NCBI RefSeq assembly: GCF_038397745.1 | Contig: NZ_CP151636.1 | Span: 2,604,001 to 2,668,000, forward strand | From: Microbacterium sp. LWH11-1.2 | GTDB lineage: Bacteria > Actinomycetota > Actinomycetes > Actinomycetales > Microbacteriaceae | DNA length: 64,000 nt | Direction: 5' to 3' | Shown here: positions 31,579-39,141 of the stretch, piece by piece | How the letters are laid out: the number at the start of each line of letters is the position of its first letter | How positions within the stretch are numbered: the first letter of the stretch is position 1 | Notes under the pieces: model-generated | The model's input: the letters and a program-made list of their open reading frames with translations, nothing else | Told to the model about the DNA's origin: nothing | Database searches by the model: none | Translations under genes and position numbers: made by a program

Positions 31579-32763
31579 TCAGGATGAGGAATCGAGGACT
31601 GCCAGGATACGCCGGGCGATCGTGCGATCGATGTCGTCGGGTACGGGCTGGGGGCCTGGGGAGAGAGCAGAACGGTCGGTGACGACGCGCACGAGCGACA
31701 GGGTCTGCAGGAGGAATCCCAGATCCATCGACTCGATCGAGTTCCCCTTGGGCGCGGTGCCTGCGAGGTTGAACATGCGCCCGTTCGCCAGCAGGATGAC
31801 ATGCCCGCCGTGCGGGAGGTCGATGCGGTCGAGAGCGGAGCCGAGCGAGGTGGTCGACGTCGCTCTGGCGCGCAGTGTCTCGACGTCGATCTCCCAGGGG
31901 AAGTGGCCGACGTTGCCGATGATGGCGCCGTCGTGCATCTGCTCGATGATCTCGTAGGGGAGCACGCCGGGGCGGCCCGTCGCCGTGATGAACACGTCTC
32001 CCCAGGCGGCGAAGTCGGCTGCGCCTCCGACGCGGAAGCCGTCGAGGGCCGCCTCGAAGGCCTTCAGCTCGTCGGTGTCGACCACGGCGACACGACCGCC
32101 GAGGGCCCGGAGGTACTGCGCGACGCCGCGGCCGCACCAGCCGTAGCCGAAGACCACGAAGCGGCGCCCTGGGACCATCGCGTTCGTGATACGCATGAAG
32201 CTCTCGACCGCCGACTGTCCGACCGCGTGCTTGTTCTCGCCGATGGCCTTCAGGAGGCTGTCGTTGATCACGATGACCGGGAACGGCACCGCGCCGGCGA
32301 GCTCGCCGCGAAGGCGGTCGCCGCCGCTGGTGGTCTCCTCGGTCCCGCCGATCACCGTGTCGGTCGTGCCGCGTGCGACGAGTCCGGCGACGAGATCGGC
32401 ACCGTTGTCGAGGATGATGTCGGGGGCGCCGTCGAGCACGGCGGCGATGTTGGCCTCGTGCTGCGCCAGCGTGTCATCGCGACGGCCGTGGATCGTGATG
32501 CCGGGCAGGGAGTTCAGATACTCGACGACGTCGTCCTGCGTCGATCCGAAGTTGCCGGTGCCGATGAGCTCGGCGCCGCCGGCCGCGAGCGTTTCGACCA
32601 GGACCGCGGTCTTCGGCTCCACGTGCAGGGACATGCCGATGCGGTGGCCGGCGAAGGGTCGCGTGCGCGCGAGGTCCTGTCGCACGTCGGCCAGCAGCGC
32701 CATGCGGGAGCGGATCCACTCGACCCGGGAATTGTCCTGTGTCGCGATCTCGGAAGCGGTCAT
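31579..32763 (-). CDS. Divergent SAH-hydrolase-like NAD-binding protein
   Basis: A 394-residue protein with the S-adenosylhomocysteine hydrolase fold. Recognisable pieces are SLHVEPKTAVLVETL (His47), NFGSTQDD (71-78), GGTEETTSGG (139-148), INDSLLKAIGEN (166-177, Lys172), the NAD motif GYGWCGRGVA (206-215), and NVGHFPWEID. Classical signatures are altered: DDGGD reads DNGAD (119-123), the Asp of KSKFDN is Glu176, GHPSxVMSxSF is replaced by PKGNSIESMDL, and the C-terminal KPDHYRY tail is missing. True actinobacterial enzymes are about 480 residues. I infer a different substrate, possibly another nucleoside thioether. ATG 32763 follows CTGGAG. Cytosolic. Confidence 0.75.
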   Translation of the reverse strand: MTASEIATQDNSRVEWIRSRMALLADVRQDLARTRPFAGHRIGMSLHVEPKTAVLVETLAAGGAELIGTGNFGSTQDDVVEYLNSLPGITIHGRRDDTLAQHEANIAAVLDGAPDIILDNGADLVAGLVARGTTDTVIGGTEETTSGGDRLRGELAGAVPFPVIVINDSLLKAIGENKHAVGQSAVESFMRITNAMVPGRRFVVFGYGWCGRGVAQYLRALGGRVAVVDTDELKAFEAALDGFRVGGAADFAAWGDVFITATGRPGVLPYEIIEQMHDGAIIGNVGHFPWEIDVETLRARATSTTSLGSALDRIDLPHGGHVILLANGRMFNLAGTAPKGNSIESMDLGFLLQTLSLVRVVTDRSALSPGPQPVPDDIDRTIARRILAVLDSSS

Positions 32764-32800
32764 GCGCTCCAGTTTACAGATGTGAAATCAGAATGCATAT

Positions 32801-32813
32801 ACAAATCCTTTGT
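32801..32813. promoter_or_regulatory. Inverted repeat in divergent promoter
   Basis: ACAAATCCTTTGT is a perfect 5-bp inverted repeat in an AT-rich island between the SAH-hydrolase-like and Gfo/Idh genes. It is a candidate IclR operator (inference). Confidence 0.4.
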
Positions 32814-32903
32814 CTCCTGACCTAGGCTGATCCCGCACCAGCAAGGGCGAGCGCGATCCGGCATCCGTCGCGAGATCCGAGCCCCTTCGGAAAGGCCACA
32901 GTC

Positions 32904-33923
32904 ATGCACCCTGTCGGTTTCGTCGGGACGGGCTTCCATGCGCGGACGAACCTCCTGCCCGCGGCGTCGCTCGCGGGGGTCGCGATCATCGGTCTGGCGA
33001 GCCGTGACGCCGAGCGTTCCGCGGTGACCCTCGCGCGTGCCGGCTTCGAGGCCGCGCGCCCGTACGGCAGCGTCCGCGACCTGGTGGCCGACCTTCCTCA
33101 CCTCGATCGGGTGATCGTCTGCGCCCAGCCGTCCGATCAGCCCGGGATCGTCGACCAGCTGATCGAGGCGGGCATGCACGTGCTCGCCGAGAAGCCGCTC
33201 GGCCTCGATGCCGGCGAGGCGAAGGTGCTCGCCGATCACGCGGCGAGCCGAGGGGTCGCGCTCCGAGTGGCGTTCATGAAGCGCTACGCCCCTGCGGTGC
33301 GCGCCCTCGACGAGCTGCTGACCGCCGCAGAGCTGGGAGAGCTGCTCTCCTTCGAGGTGCGCTTCGGTGCGGATGCCGGCGGGTTCGCACCGACCCCTGC
33401 GGACTTCATCCGACTCGCGGCGATCCATCACGTCGACCTCGCGCGCCACCTCTTCGGCGACGTCGAGCGCGTCGACGTCGCGTTCTCCGGAACCGCCGTG
33501 GCCTGCACGGTGCTCGTGACCCTGCGCATGCGGTCCGGTGCCGTCGGCACCCTCCACCTGTCCGACGGCCCGGGGCACACGAGCGAGCTCGACGTCGCGA
33601 CGATCACCTGTGAGCGCGGCACGGTGACGATGACCGACACGCGAGAGCTGGTCGTGCATCGTGGAGCAGCCGGCGGCACCGACTGGCGTCGTCCGCTCGA
33701 ACAGCGCACGGTGATGGAGCCGGCCGTGAGCACGATGTCGGGCGGCGCGCAGGATCTGGTGCTGCGCGGTTTCGTCGATGAGATCGAGTCCTTCGCCGCC
33801 GATGACCTGAACGGCGAGGACCCGAGTGCGCAGGAGAACGTGCGCACGATGGAGCTGGTCGACGCGATCATCAGGCAGCTGCCCTCGGACCGCACGGCCG
33901 GCGCGACAGCGGGCGCTGCCTGA
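32904..33923 (+). CDS. Gfo/Idh/MocA family oxidoreductase
   Basis: A 339-residue NAD(P)-dependent oxidoreductase. The N-terminal Rossmann fold has GFVGTGFHAR near residue 4 (GxGxxxR/A), then HVLAEKPLGLDAGEA with the EKP signature. The C-terminal beta-sheet domain includes AAIHHVDLARHLFGDVE, where HHVD supplies a catalytic His. Substrates in this family are sugars, inositols or sugar-like compounds; none can be named. ATG 32904 follows GGAAAGG. TAGGCT at 32823-32828 may be its -10. Divergent from the SAH-hydrolase-like gene. Confidence 0.85.
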   Translation: MHPVGFVGTGFHARTNLLPAASLAGVAIIGLASRDAERSAVTLARAGFEAARPYGSVRDLVADLPHLDRVIVCAQPSDQPGIVDQLIEAGMHVLAEKPLGLDAGEAKVLADHAASRGVALRVAFMKRYAPAVRALDELLTAAELGELLSFEVRFGADAGGFAPTPADFIRLAAIHHVDLARHLFGDVERVDVAFSGTAVACTVLVTLRMRSGAVGTLHLSDGPGHTSELDVATITCERGTVTMTDTRELVVHRGAAGGTDWRRPLEQRTVMEPAVSTMSGGAQDLVLRGFVDEIESFAADDLNGEDPSAQENVRTMELVDAIIRQLPSDRTAGATAGAA

Positions 33924-33926
33924 CCG

Positions 33927-34823
33927 TCAGACGCTCCAGAAGTCGGCGAGCCGTGCCGCCAGCCCGCGTCCCTGCGCGTGGCCGCCGCGCGCGGCGGGAA
34001 GGCGTGTCGAAGGATCCAGGGCGTTGGCATCGAAGACGTCGCCCGAGCCGGCATCCGGGAAGACGGTCTCGACGATGCTTCCGCCGGATCGCAGCTCGTC
34101 GACCTGTGCGGCGAGGTCCATTCCCCAGGTGAGCGGCTGACGCGACCTCCCGCCGAACGGCTCGAGGATCAGGACCCGGTCGTACCCTGTGGCGAGGTCG
34201 GCGTTCGAGCTGCGCCGGTATCCGCCGTTCAGGTACCGGCTCTCTCCGACCCGGTAGGGCGTCATCGCCGAGGTGCTGGCGGCGACGGCATCCACCAGGC
34301 CGACGTCGCTGTCCCGGTCGAACACCACGGGCTCGCCGGTCAGCGCGTCGACGGCGGGGATGAGCACGCGCTGCTCCGGCCATTCGTGGCGGGGGAGCCG
34401 CCGCGCCACGATCTCCCGCCAGCGCGCGGCATCCGCGCCGTCGGAGGTGTCACGCGCGAGAGCGGCAGCACCGATCCGGCGGCGCATGTCGGCGGCATCC
34501 GCAGAAGACGCGATGATCTCGTCCGACCAGTGCATGTAGGCCGGGCCCGAGATCATCGGACGTCGTGCCGCACCTGCCGCGGGGCGTGGAGGCTCGGCGA
34601 GGATGGCGGCGTGGAGGTCAGCCGGTCGGATGCCGCTGGTGATCTGCGCGGCGACGGTCGATCCGGCCGAGGTGCCGACGATGAGATCGGCATCGACGAG
34701 CTCGATGCCGGCTTCGGAGAGACCGGCGATGAGCCCGAGCTGCCAGGCGTTGCCGGCTGCTCCGGCGCCGGCCAGGACGAGAGCCCGAGAGACAGGGCGG
34801 GGAGAAGAGGAAGAGGAATGCAT
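33927..34823 (-). CDS. Patatin-like phospholipase with Asp-to-Asn change
   Basis: A 298-residue patatin-family protein. The Gly-rich oxyanion loop LAGAGAAGNAWQLG (residues 17-30) and nucleophile motif GTSAGS (Ser52) are intact. The second half of the catalytic dyad, normally DGG/A, reads YLNGGYRRSSNADLA near residue 200, with AAC (Asn) instead of Asp. Activity may be reduced or use another acid. No signal peptide. ATG 34823 follows GAAGGG. An 18-codon leader ORF and a 12-bp inverted repeat precede it on the same transcript. It converges with the Gfo/Idh gene, 3 nt apart. Confidence 0.82.
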   Translation of the reverse strand: MHSSSSSPRPVSRALVLAGAGAAGNAWQLGLIAGLSEAGIELVDADLIVGTSAGSTVAAQITSGIRPADLHAAILAEPPRPAAGAARRPMISGPAYMHWSDEIIASSADAADMRRRIGAAALARDTSDGADAARWREIVARRLPRHEWPEQRVLIPAVDALTGEPVVFDRDSDVGLVDAVAASTSAMTPYRVGESRYLNGGYRRSSNADLATGYDRVLILEPFGGRSRQPLTWGMDLAAQVDELRSGGSIVETVFPDAGSGDVFDANALDPSTRLPAARGGHAQGRGLAARLADFWSV

Positions 34824-34849
34824 GGGAGTGCCCTTCGCGATGTGCGAGC

Positions 34850-34909
34850 GGGCGCTCCCTCGGGCGACGGTATCAGTCGCGCGATCGTGGACTGTCGGAG
34901 GGAGCGCCC
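34850..34909 (-). promoter_or_regulatory. 12-bp inverted repeat in patatin leader
   Basis: GGGCGCTCCCTC (34850-34861) is the exact reverse complement of GAGGGAGCGCCC (34898-34909), with a 36-nt loop. In the minus-strand RNA the 5' arm lies inside the leader ORF (codons 7-11) and the 3' arm falls between its stop and the patatin start. There is no U-run, so translational control or mRNA protection is more likely than termination. Confidence 0.6.
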
Positions 34910-34929
34910 ACGGTGGTTCTTGCGTACAT
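34873..34929 (-). CDS. 18-residue leader peptide upstream of patatin gene
   Basis: A short ORF encoding MYARTTVGAPSDSPRSRD. It has the strongest ribosome binding site in the area: AGGAGG at 34938-34943, 8 nt before ATG. A promoter lies just upstream (TTGCCC at 34990-34995, 18-nt spacer, TACCGT at 34966-34971). It ends 49 nt before the patatin ATG and overlaps one arm of a 12-bp inverted repeat. The Arg-Ser-Arg near the end recalls the Arg-X-Arg motifs at which drug-bound ribosomes stall in some resistance leaders, but that is speculative. It may be a regulatory leader or an independent microprotein. Confidence 0.5.
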   Translation of the reverse strand: MYARTTVGAPSDSPRSRD

Positions 34930-34965
34930 GGGTCACACCTCCTCTCATCGGAACACGATCGCCGA

Positions 34966-34995
34966 ACGGTAGCACGAGGCGAGGACGGCGGGCAA
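34966..34995 (-). promoter_or_regulatory. Promoter of patatin leader
   Basis: Minus-strand -35 TTGCCC (34990-34995), 18-nt spacer, -10 TACCGT (34966-34971). Transcription would start near 34959, giving about 30 nt before the leader ORF. The rest of the 34996-35249 gap shows no supported gene, only a TTGTCC/GGACAA inverted repeat at 35193-35214. Confidence 0.5.
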
Positions 34996-35249
34996 GAAAG
35001 CGGCGGCCGAGCGAAGCGCGGGGGAGGTTTGCCCTCCCGACTGACCCGTCCCCAGACGATCTCGTCGAGAGGGCCACCGCCCTACCCGGACGGTTGGGGA
35101 GGCGGCGAAGATATCGCTGCACTCATCGGCTGATTCCCCAGTCCTCAGCCTCGTAGCCCCCGCTACATATAGCAGAGTACATCGATTCTGTCTTGTCCAC
35201 CATTTGGGGGACAAAGAAAGTTACGAAAGTTCTCTGGACGATGAGCCGG

Positions 35250-35277
35250 TTGTCTTCCTGCAGGGGTTTCGTAGGGT
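35250..35277 (+). promoter_or_regulatory. Promoter of 35284 gene
   Basis: -35 TTGTCT (35250-35255), 16-nt spacer, -10 TAGGGT (35272-35277), then 6 nt to ATG 35284: a leaderless arrangement with a visible -35. Confidence 0.6.
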
Positions 35278-35283
35278 GTAATC

Positions 35284-35664
35284 ATGGACAGATTGCTCGT
35301 CATCACCGCGCAGGTCGCCATCGCCCACGGCCACCGGGTCGAGGTGATCGAGCAGATCGATCCCCTCACCGAGGAGCCCGTCGTCCAGGCTGTCGTCGAC
35401 CTCGACACCGGCATCCGCTACCGACGCGCGGACGACGTGCGCGGCGAGTTCTCCCGCTGGATCGGGCGGGTGCTCGAGTGCACGGTGACGATCGGCGGTG
35501 CGGGGCGCACGGTGCTGCGCGTCGACCCGATCGGACCGGGGGCGACCGGGGCGAAGCGGGCGCTGCACGGTGCCGATGCGGCCGCGGATGCCGCGAAGGC
35601 CGAGGCCGACCGCTGGGGTGGCACGGACCGTCCGCCCATGGAGGAGCCGGAACGCTTCTGGTGA
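35284..35664 (+). CDS. Hypothetical protein
   Basis: A 126-residue soluble protein. It begins MDRLLVITAQVAIAHGHRVEVIEQID and has strand-like segments through GRVLECTVTIGGAGRTVLRVDPIG, then an Ala-rich helix ADAAADAAKAEADRW and a Pro/Glu tail. No family recognised, no signal peptide. Start fixed by the leaderless promoter 6 nt upstream. It converges with dnaE2, 18 nt away, without a hairpin. Confidence 0.65.
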   Translation: MDRLLVITAQVAIAHGHRVEVIEQIDPLTEEPVVQAVVDLDTGIRYRRADDVRGEFSRWIGRVLECTVTIGGAGRTVLRVDPIGPGATGAKRALHGADAAADAAKAEADRWGGTDRPPMEEPERFW

Positions 35665-35682
35665 GCTTCTCTCCGCTGCGCA

Positions 35683-38600
35683 TCAGCGGAAGTCCCTGGA
35701 CCGGTGCGTGAGCCCGGTGCGGAGATCTTCGAAGGCATCGGCGAGCACGTTCACGACCCCCTCTTCCGAGCGCTCCAGGATGCCGCGGATGATGAGCGCC
35801 GGAGAGTCGCGGGCCACACGCCGATAGCGGTTCCACACGCCGGTCGAGCAGACGACGTTCACCAGTCCGCTCTCGTCCTCGAGGTTCATGAACGTGATGC
35901 CTGAGGCCGTGGCCGGTCGCTGGCGGTGCGTGACGAGCCCGGCGACCTCGATGCGACGGCCGGACTCGTGTGCGCGCAGATCGGCGGCGGTCAGGACGCC
36001 TCTGTCGTGCAGCGCGCCGCGGAAGTGGGCCATCGGGTGGTCGTCGGTCGACACCCCGGTCGCCCAGAGGTCGGCGGAGAGCCGCTCATAGCTGGTCTGG
36101 TCGGCGAACAGGGGCGGCTGCACGGCGACGGAGGTGCCGGGAAGGAACCGCGACCGGTCGTCGGCCGCCGCACCCGCGAGCCAGATCGCCTCGCGCCGCT
36201 CCAGGCCGAGGCAGGCGAACGCGCCGGCGGTGGCGAGAGCCTCCAGCTGTGCGGCCGTGGCGTCTGTGCGCCGCACCAGGTCGTGCAGGTCGCGGTAGAG
36301 CCCGTTCGCCTCGCGCTCGGCGACGATCTTCTCGGCCAGGGGCACGCCGATCCCACGGATGCCGCTGAGCCCCAGTCGCACGGCGTGACCGCCGTCTCGG
36401 CGATGGGAGGCCGACTCGTCGGGGGCGTCTCTGTCGAAGCGGAGCGTCGGGGGCTGCGGGACGGCGAGGCAGTCGTCCCTGCCGGTCGGGCGCCGGGTGG
36501 GCTCGGCGAGCGGCTCCAGTGTCTCGGTGGCACCCGAGAGGTGCAGATCGGGGCGACGGACCTCCACGCCGTGCCGTCGCGCATCGGCGGTCAGGGTCGC
36601 CCCGGAGTAGAAGCCCATGGGCTGCGAACGCAGCAGCCCGGCGAGGAAGGCGGCGGGATAGTGCAGCTTCAGCCAGGAACTCGCATACACGAGCAGCGCG
36701 AACGACAGCGAATGGGACTCCGCGAAGCCGAAGTTCGAGAACGCCTGGATCTGCGCGTAGATGCGATCGGAGGCGTCGATGTCGAGCCCTCTCCTCGCCA
36801 TTCCCGCGTAGAGCTTCTCGCGCACTCGCTCGATCTTCTCCAGGCCGCGCTTGGACCCCATGGCCCGACGCAGCAGATCGGCCTCGTCGGCCGTGCAGTC
36901 GCCGACCGCGGTGGCCATCTGGATGAGCTGCTCCTGGAAGATCGGGATCCCCAGGGTGCGTTTCAGGATCGGTTCGAGATCGCTGTGCGGGTAGGGGATC
37001 TCGAGGTCCACCGGCTCCTCGCCGCGGGCGGTCCGCTCCCGGTTCTCCTCGTCGAGGCGGTCCTTCGCCATCTTGCGCCGGACGAACGGATGCACGGCGC
37101 CGCCCTGGATGGGGCCGGGACGGATGAGGGCGATCTGGATGGTGAGGTCGTAGAAGCTCCGCGGCTGCAGGCGGGGGAGCAGCCCGATCTGGGCACGCGA
37201 CTCGACCTGGAACACCCCGATCGAATCCGCTCGGCACAGCATGTCGTAGACCGCCGGCTCCTCCTTGGGGAGTGTCTCCAGCGTCCACCGCTCGCCGGTG
37301 GCCTCGAGGATCATGTCGAAGCAGTGCTGGAGCGCGGCGAGCATCCCGAGACCCAGCAGGTCGAACTTCACCAGCCCCATGAAGGCGGCGTCGTCCTTGT
37401 CCCACTGGATCACGGTACGGTCCTCCATGCGGGCATGCTCGACCGGCACGACCTCGCCGACGGGTCGTGCCGTGAGCACCATGCCGCCGGAGTGGATGCC
37501 GAGGTGACGCGGAGCCTTCAGCAGCTCGCCCGCGTAGGCGAGCACGTTCTCGGGGATGTCGTGCCCCTCGGAGGGCTCCAACCCCGTGCTCCAGCCGTCG
37601 ACCTGGCGGGACCAGGCATCCTGCTGCCCCGGCGAGTGGCCGAGCGCCCTCGCCATGTCGCGCACCGCGTTCTTCGGTCGGTACTGGATGACGTTCGCCA
37701 CCTGGGCCGCGCGCTCCCTGCCGTACTCCCCGTACACCCACTGGATGATCTCCTCGCGGCGGCGGGAGTCGAAGTCCACGTCGATGTCGGGCTCCTCGGT
37801 GCGGGTGGTGGCGAGGAACCTCTCGAAGGGGAGTCCGTAGAGGATCGGGTCGACGGCGGTGATGCCCAGCAGGTAGCAGACCGCGCTCGCCGCAGCCGAT
37901 CCTCGCCCCTGGCAGAGGATGCCGCGCCGGCGAGCCTCGGCGACGATGCCGTGCACGATGAGGAAGTACCCGGGGAAGTCCTTCTCCTCGATGACGTCGA
38001 GCTCCCGCTCGATCCGGCGATGCTCCTCGTCCTTCAGCCGGGGGTACTTCGACGGCACGGCATCCCACACGAGCTGTCGCAGCCAACTCATCGGCGTGTG
38101 CCCCTCCGGCACCTTCTGCTTCGGCAGCGCCGGCCGGGCGAGCCGCAGCGGGAAGGCGGATGCCGAGGCCAGCTCCAAGCCGTACGAGATCGCCCCCGGG
38201 TAGCGCTGGAAGCGGGCCGACATCTCCGCACCGCTGCGCAGGTGCGCGCCGCCGTGCGCGGGCAGCCATCCGTCGAGCTCGTCCATGCTGCGCACGGCGC
38301 GGACGGCGGCCACGGCTTCGGCGAGCGGCGCCTGTGCGGGGCTGGCGTAGTGCACGTTGTTCGTCGCCACCACGGGCAGGCGCATCCGCCGGGCGAGATC
38401 GGCGAGAGCGTCGTTGCGGCGGGTGTCCTGCGGGTCTCCATGGTCGAAGAGCTCGACGGCGACGTGCTCGGCGCCGAACAGGTCGACGAGGCTCCGGAGC
38501 GGGGTCGCGGCATCGCCTGCCTCGAGTCCTCGGCGCACCGCGCCCTTGCGGCATCCGGTCAGGATCGTCCAGTGCCCGCCCGCGCTCGCCGCGAGCTCGT

Positions 38601-39141
38601 CGAGGTCGTACACCGGGCGCCCCTTCTCGCCCCCGCGCAGCTGGGCGGCGGTGATCGCGCCCGAGAGACGGTGATAGCCCTCCATCCCCCGGGCGAGGAC
38701 CAGCAGATGCTCGCCCGCCGGATCGGGGCTGCCCCGCTGCGGGGCGGGAAGGTCGAGTGACAGCTCCGCGCCGTACACCGTCTGCAGCGGCGTCTTCATG
38801 AGCTCGGCCTGATCGGCGAAGCGCGCGGCGCCGTAGAAGCCGTCGTGGTCGGTGAGGGCGAGTGCGGTGAGACCGAGGCGCTCGGCCTCGGCGAGGAGGT
38901 CTTCCGGGGCGGAGGCGCCGTCGAGGAACGAGTACGAGGAGTGCGCATGCAGCTCGGCGTAGGGCACCGCATCGGCCGGCCGCGATATGCCGGTGACCGG
39001 CGTGCGCTGCCGCCGTCTGCTCACCGGCCCGGGGTCGGGTCGCGAGGCGGGCGGCTCGACACTCTGCCGCGGGGGCGGCTCCTCGCCGCTGAGGGTGCGC
39101 TCGAGCTCGCTCCAGGTCTGCGGGGGATTGTGCCAGCCCAT
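35683..39141 (-). CDS. dnaE2: Error-prone DNA polymerase DnaE2
   Basis: A 1152-residue C-family translesion polymerase, the catalytic member of the SOS mutasome. After a ~70-residue linker comes a PHP domain (AELHAHSSYSFLDGAS, TDHDGFYGAARFA). The polymerase core has the metal-binding PDIDVDFDSRRREEIIQWVYGEYG. It ends with an OB-fold (RIEVAGLVTHRQRPATASGITFMNLEDESG) and the YRR tail region. ATG 39141 shares one base with the imuB stop and follows GGGAGG. It has no LexA box of its own because it is the last gene of imuA'-imuB-dnaE2. Confidence 0.95.
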   Translation of the reverse strand: MGWHNPPQTWSELERTLSGEEPPPRQSVEPPASRPDPGPVSRRRQRTPVTGISRPADAVPYAELHAHSSYSFLDGASAPEDLLAEAERLGLTALALTDHDGFYGAARFADQAELMKTPLQTVYGAELSLDLPAPQRGSPDPAGEHLLVLARGMEGYHRLSGAITAAQLRGGEKGRPVYDLDELAASAGGHWTILTGCRKGAVRRGLEAGDAATPLRSLVDLFGAEHVAVELFDHGDPQDTRRNDALADLARRMRLPVVATNNVHYASPAQAPLAEAVAAVRAVRSMDELDGWLPAHGGAHLRSGAEMSARFQRYPGAISYGLELASASAFPLRLARPALPKQKVPEGHTPMSWLRQLVWDAVPSKYPRLKDEEHRRIERELDVIEEKDFPGYFLIVHGIVAEARRRGILCQGRGSAAASAVCYLLGITAVDPILYGLPFERFLATTRTEEPDIDVDFDSRRREEIIQWVYGEYGRERAAQVANVIQYRPKNAVRDMARALGHSPGQQDAWSRQVDGWSTGLEPSEGHDIPENVLAYAGELLKAPRHLGIHSGGMVLTARPVGEVVPVEHARMEDRTVIQWDKDDAAFMGLVKFDLLGLGMLAALQHCFDMILEATGERWTLETLPKEEPAVYDMLCRADSIGVFQVESRAQIGLLPRLQPRSFYDLTIQIALIRPGPIQGGAVHPFVRRKMAKDRLDEENRERTARGEEPVDLEIPYPHSDLEPILKRTLGIPIFQEQLIQMATAVGDCTADEADLLRRAMGSKRGLEKIERVREKLYAGMARRGLDIDASDRIYAQIQAFSNFGFAESHSLSFALLVYASSWLKLHYPAAFLAGLLRSQPMGFYSGATLTADARRHGVEVRRPDLHLSGATETLEPLAEPTRRPTGRDDCLAVPQPPTLRFDRDAPDESASHRRDGGHAVRLGLSGIRGIGVPLAEKIVAEREANGLYRDLHDLVRRTDATAAQLEALATAGAFACLGLERREAIWLAGAAADDRSRFLPGTSVAVQPPLFADQTSYERLSADLWATGVSTDDHPMAHFRGALHDRGVLTAADLRAHESGRRIEVAGLVTHRQRPATASGITFMNLEDESGLVNVVCSTGVWNRYRRVARDSPALIIRGILERSEEGVVNVLADAFEDLRTGLTHRSRDFR

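Noticed and set aside
34945..35214. 89-codon minus-strand frame upstream of the patatin leader
   Set aside because: No ribosome binding site, Arg/Ser/Gly-rich shadow-like composition, and the leader promoter lies inside it.
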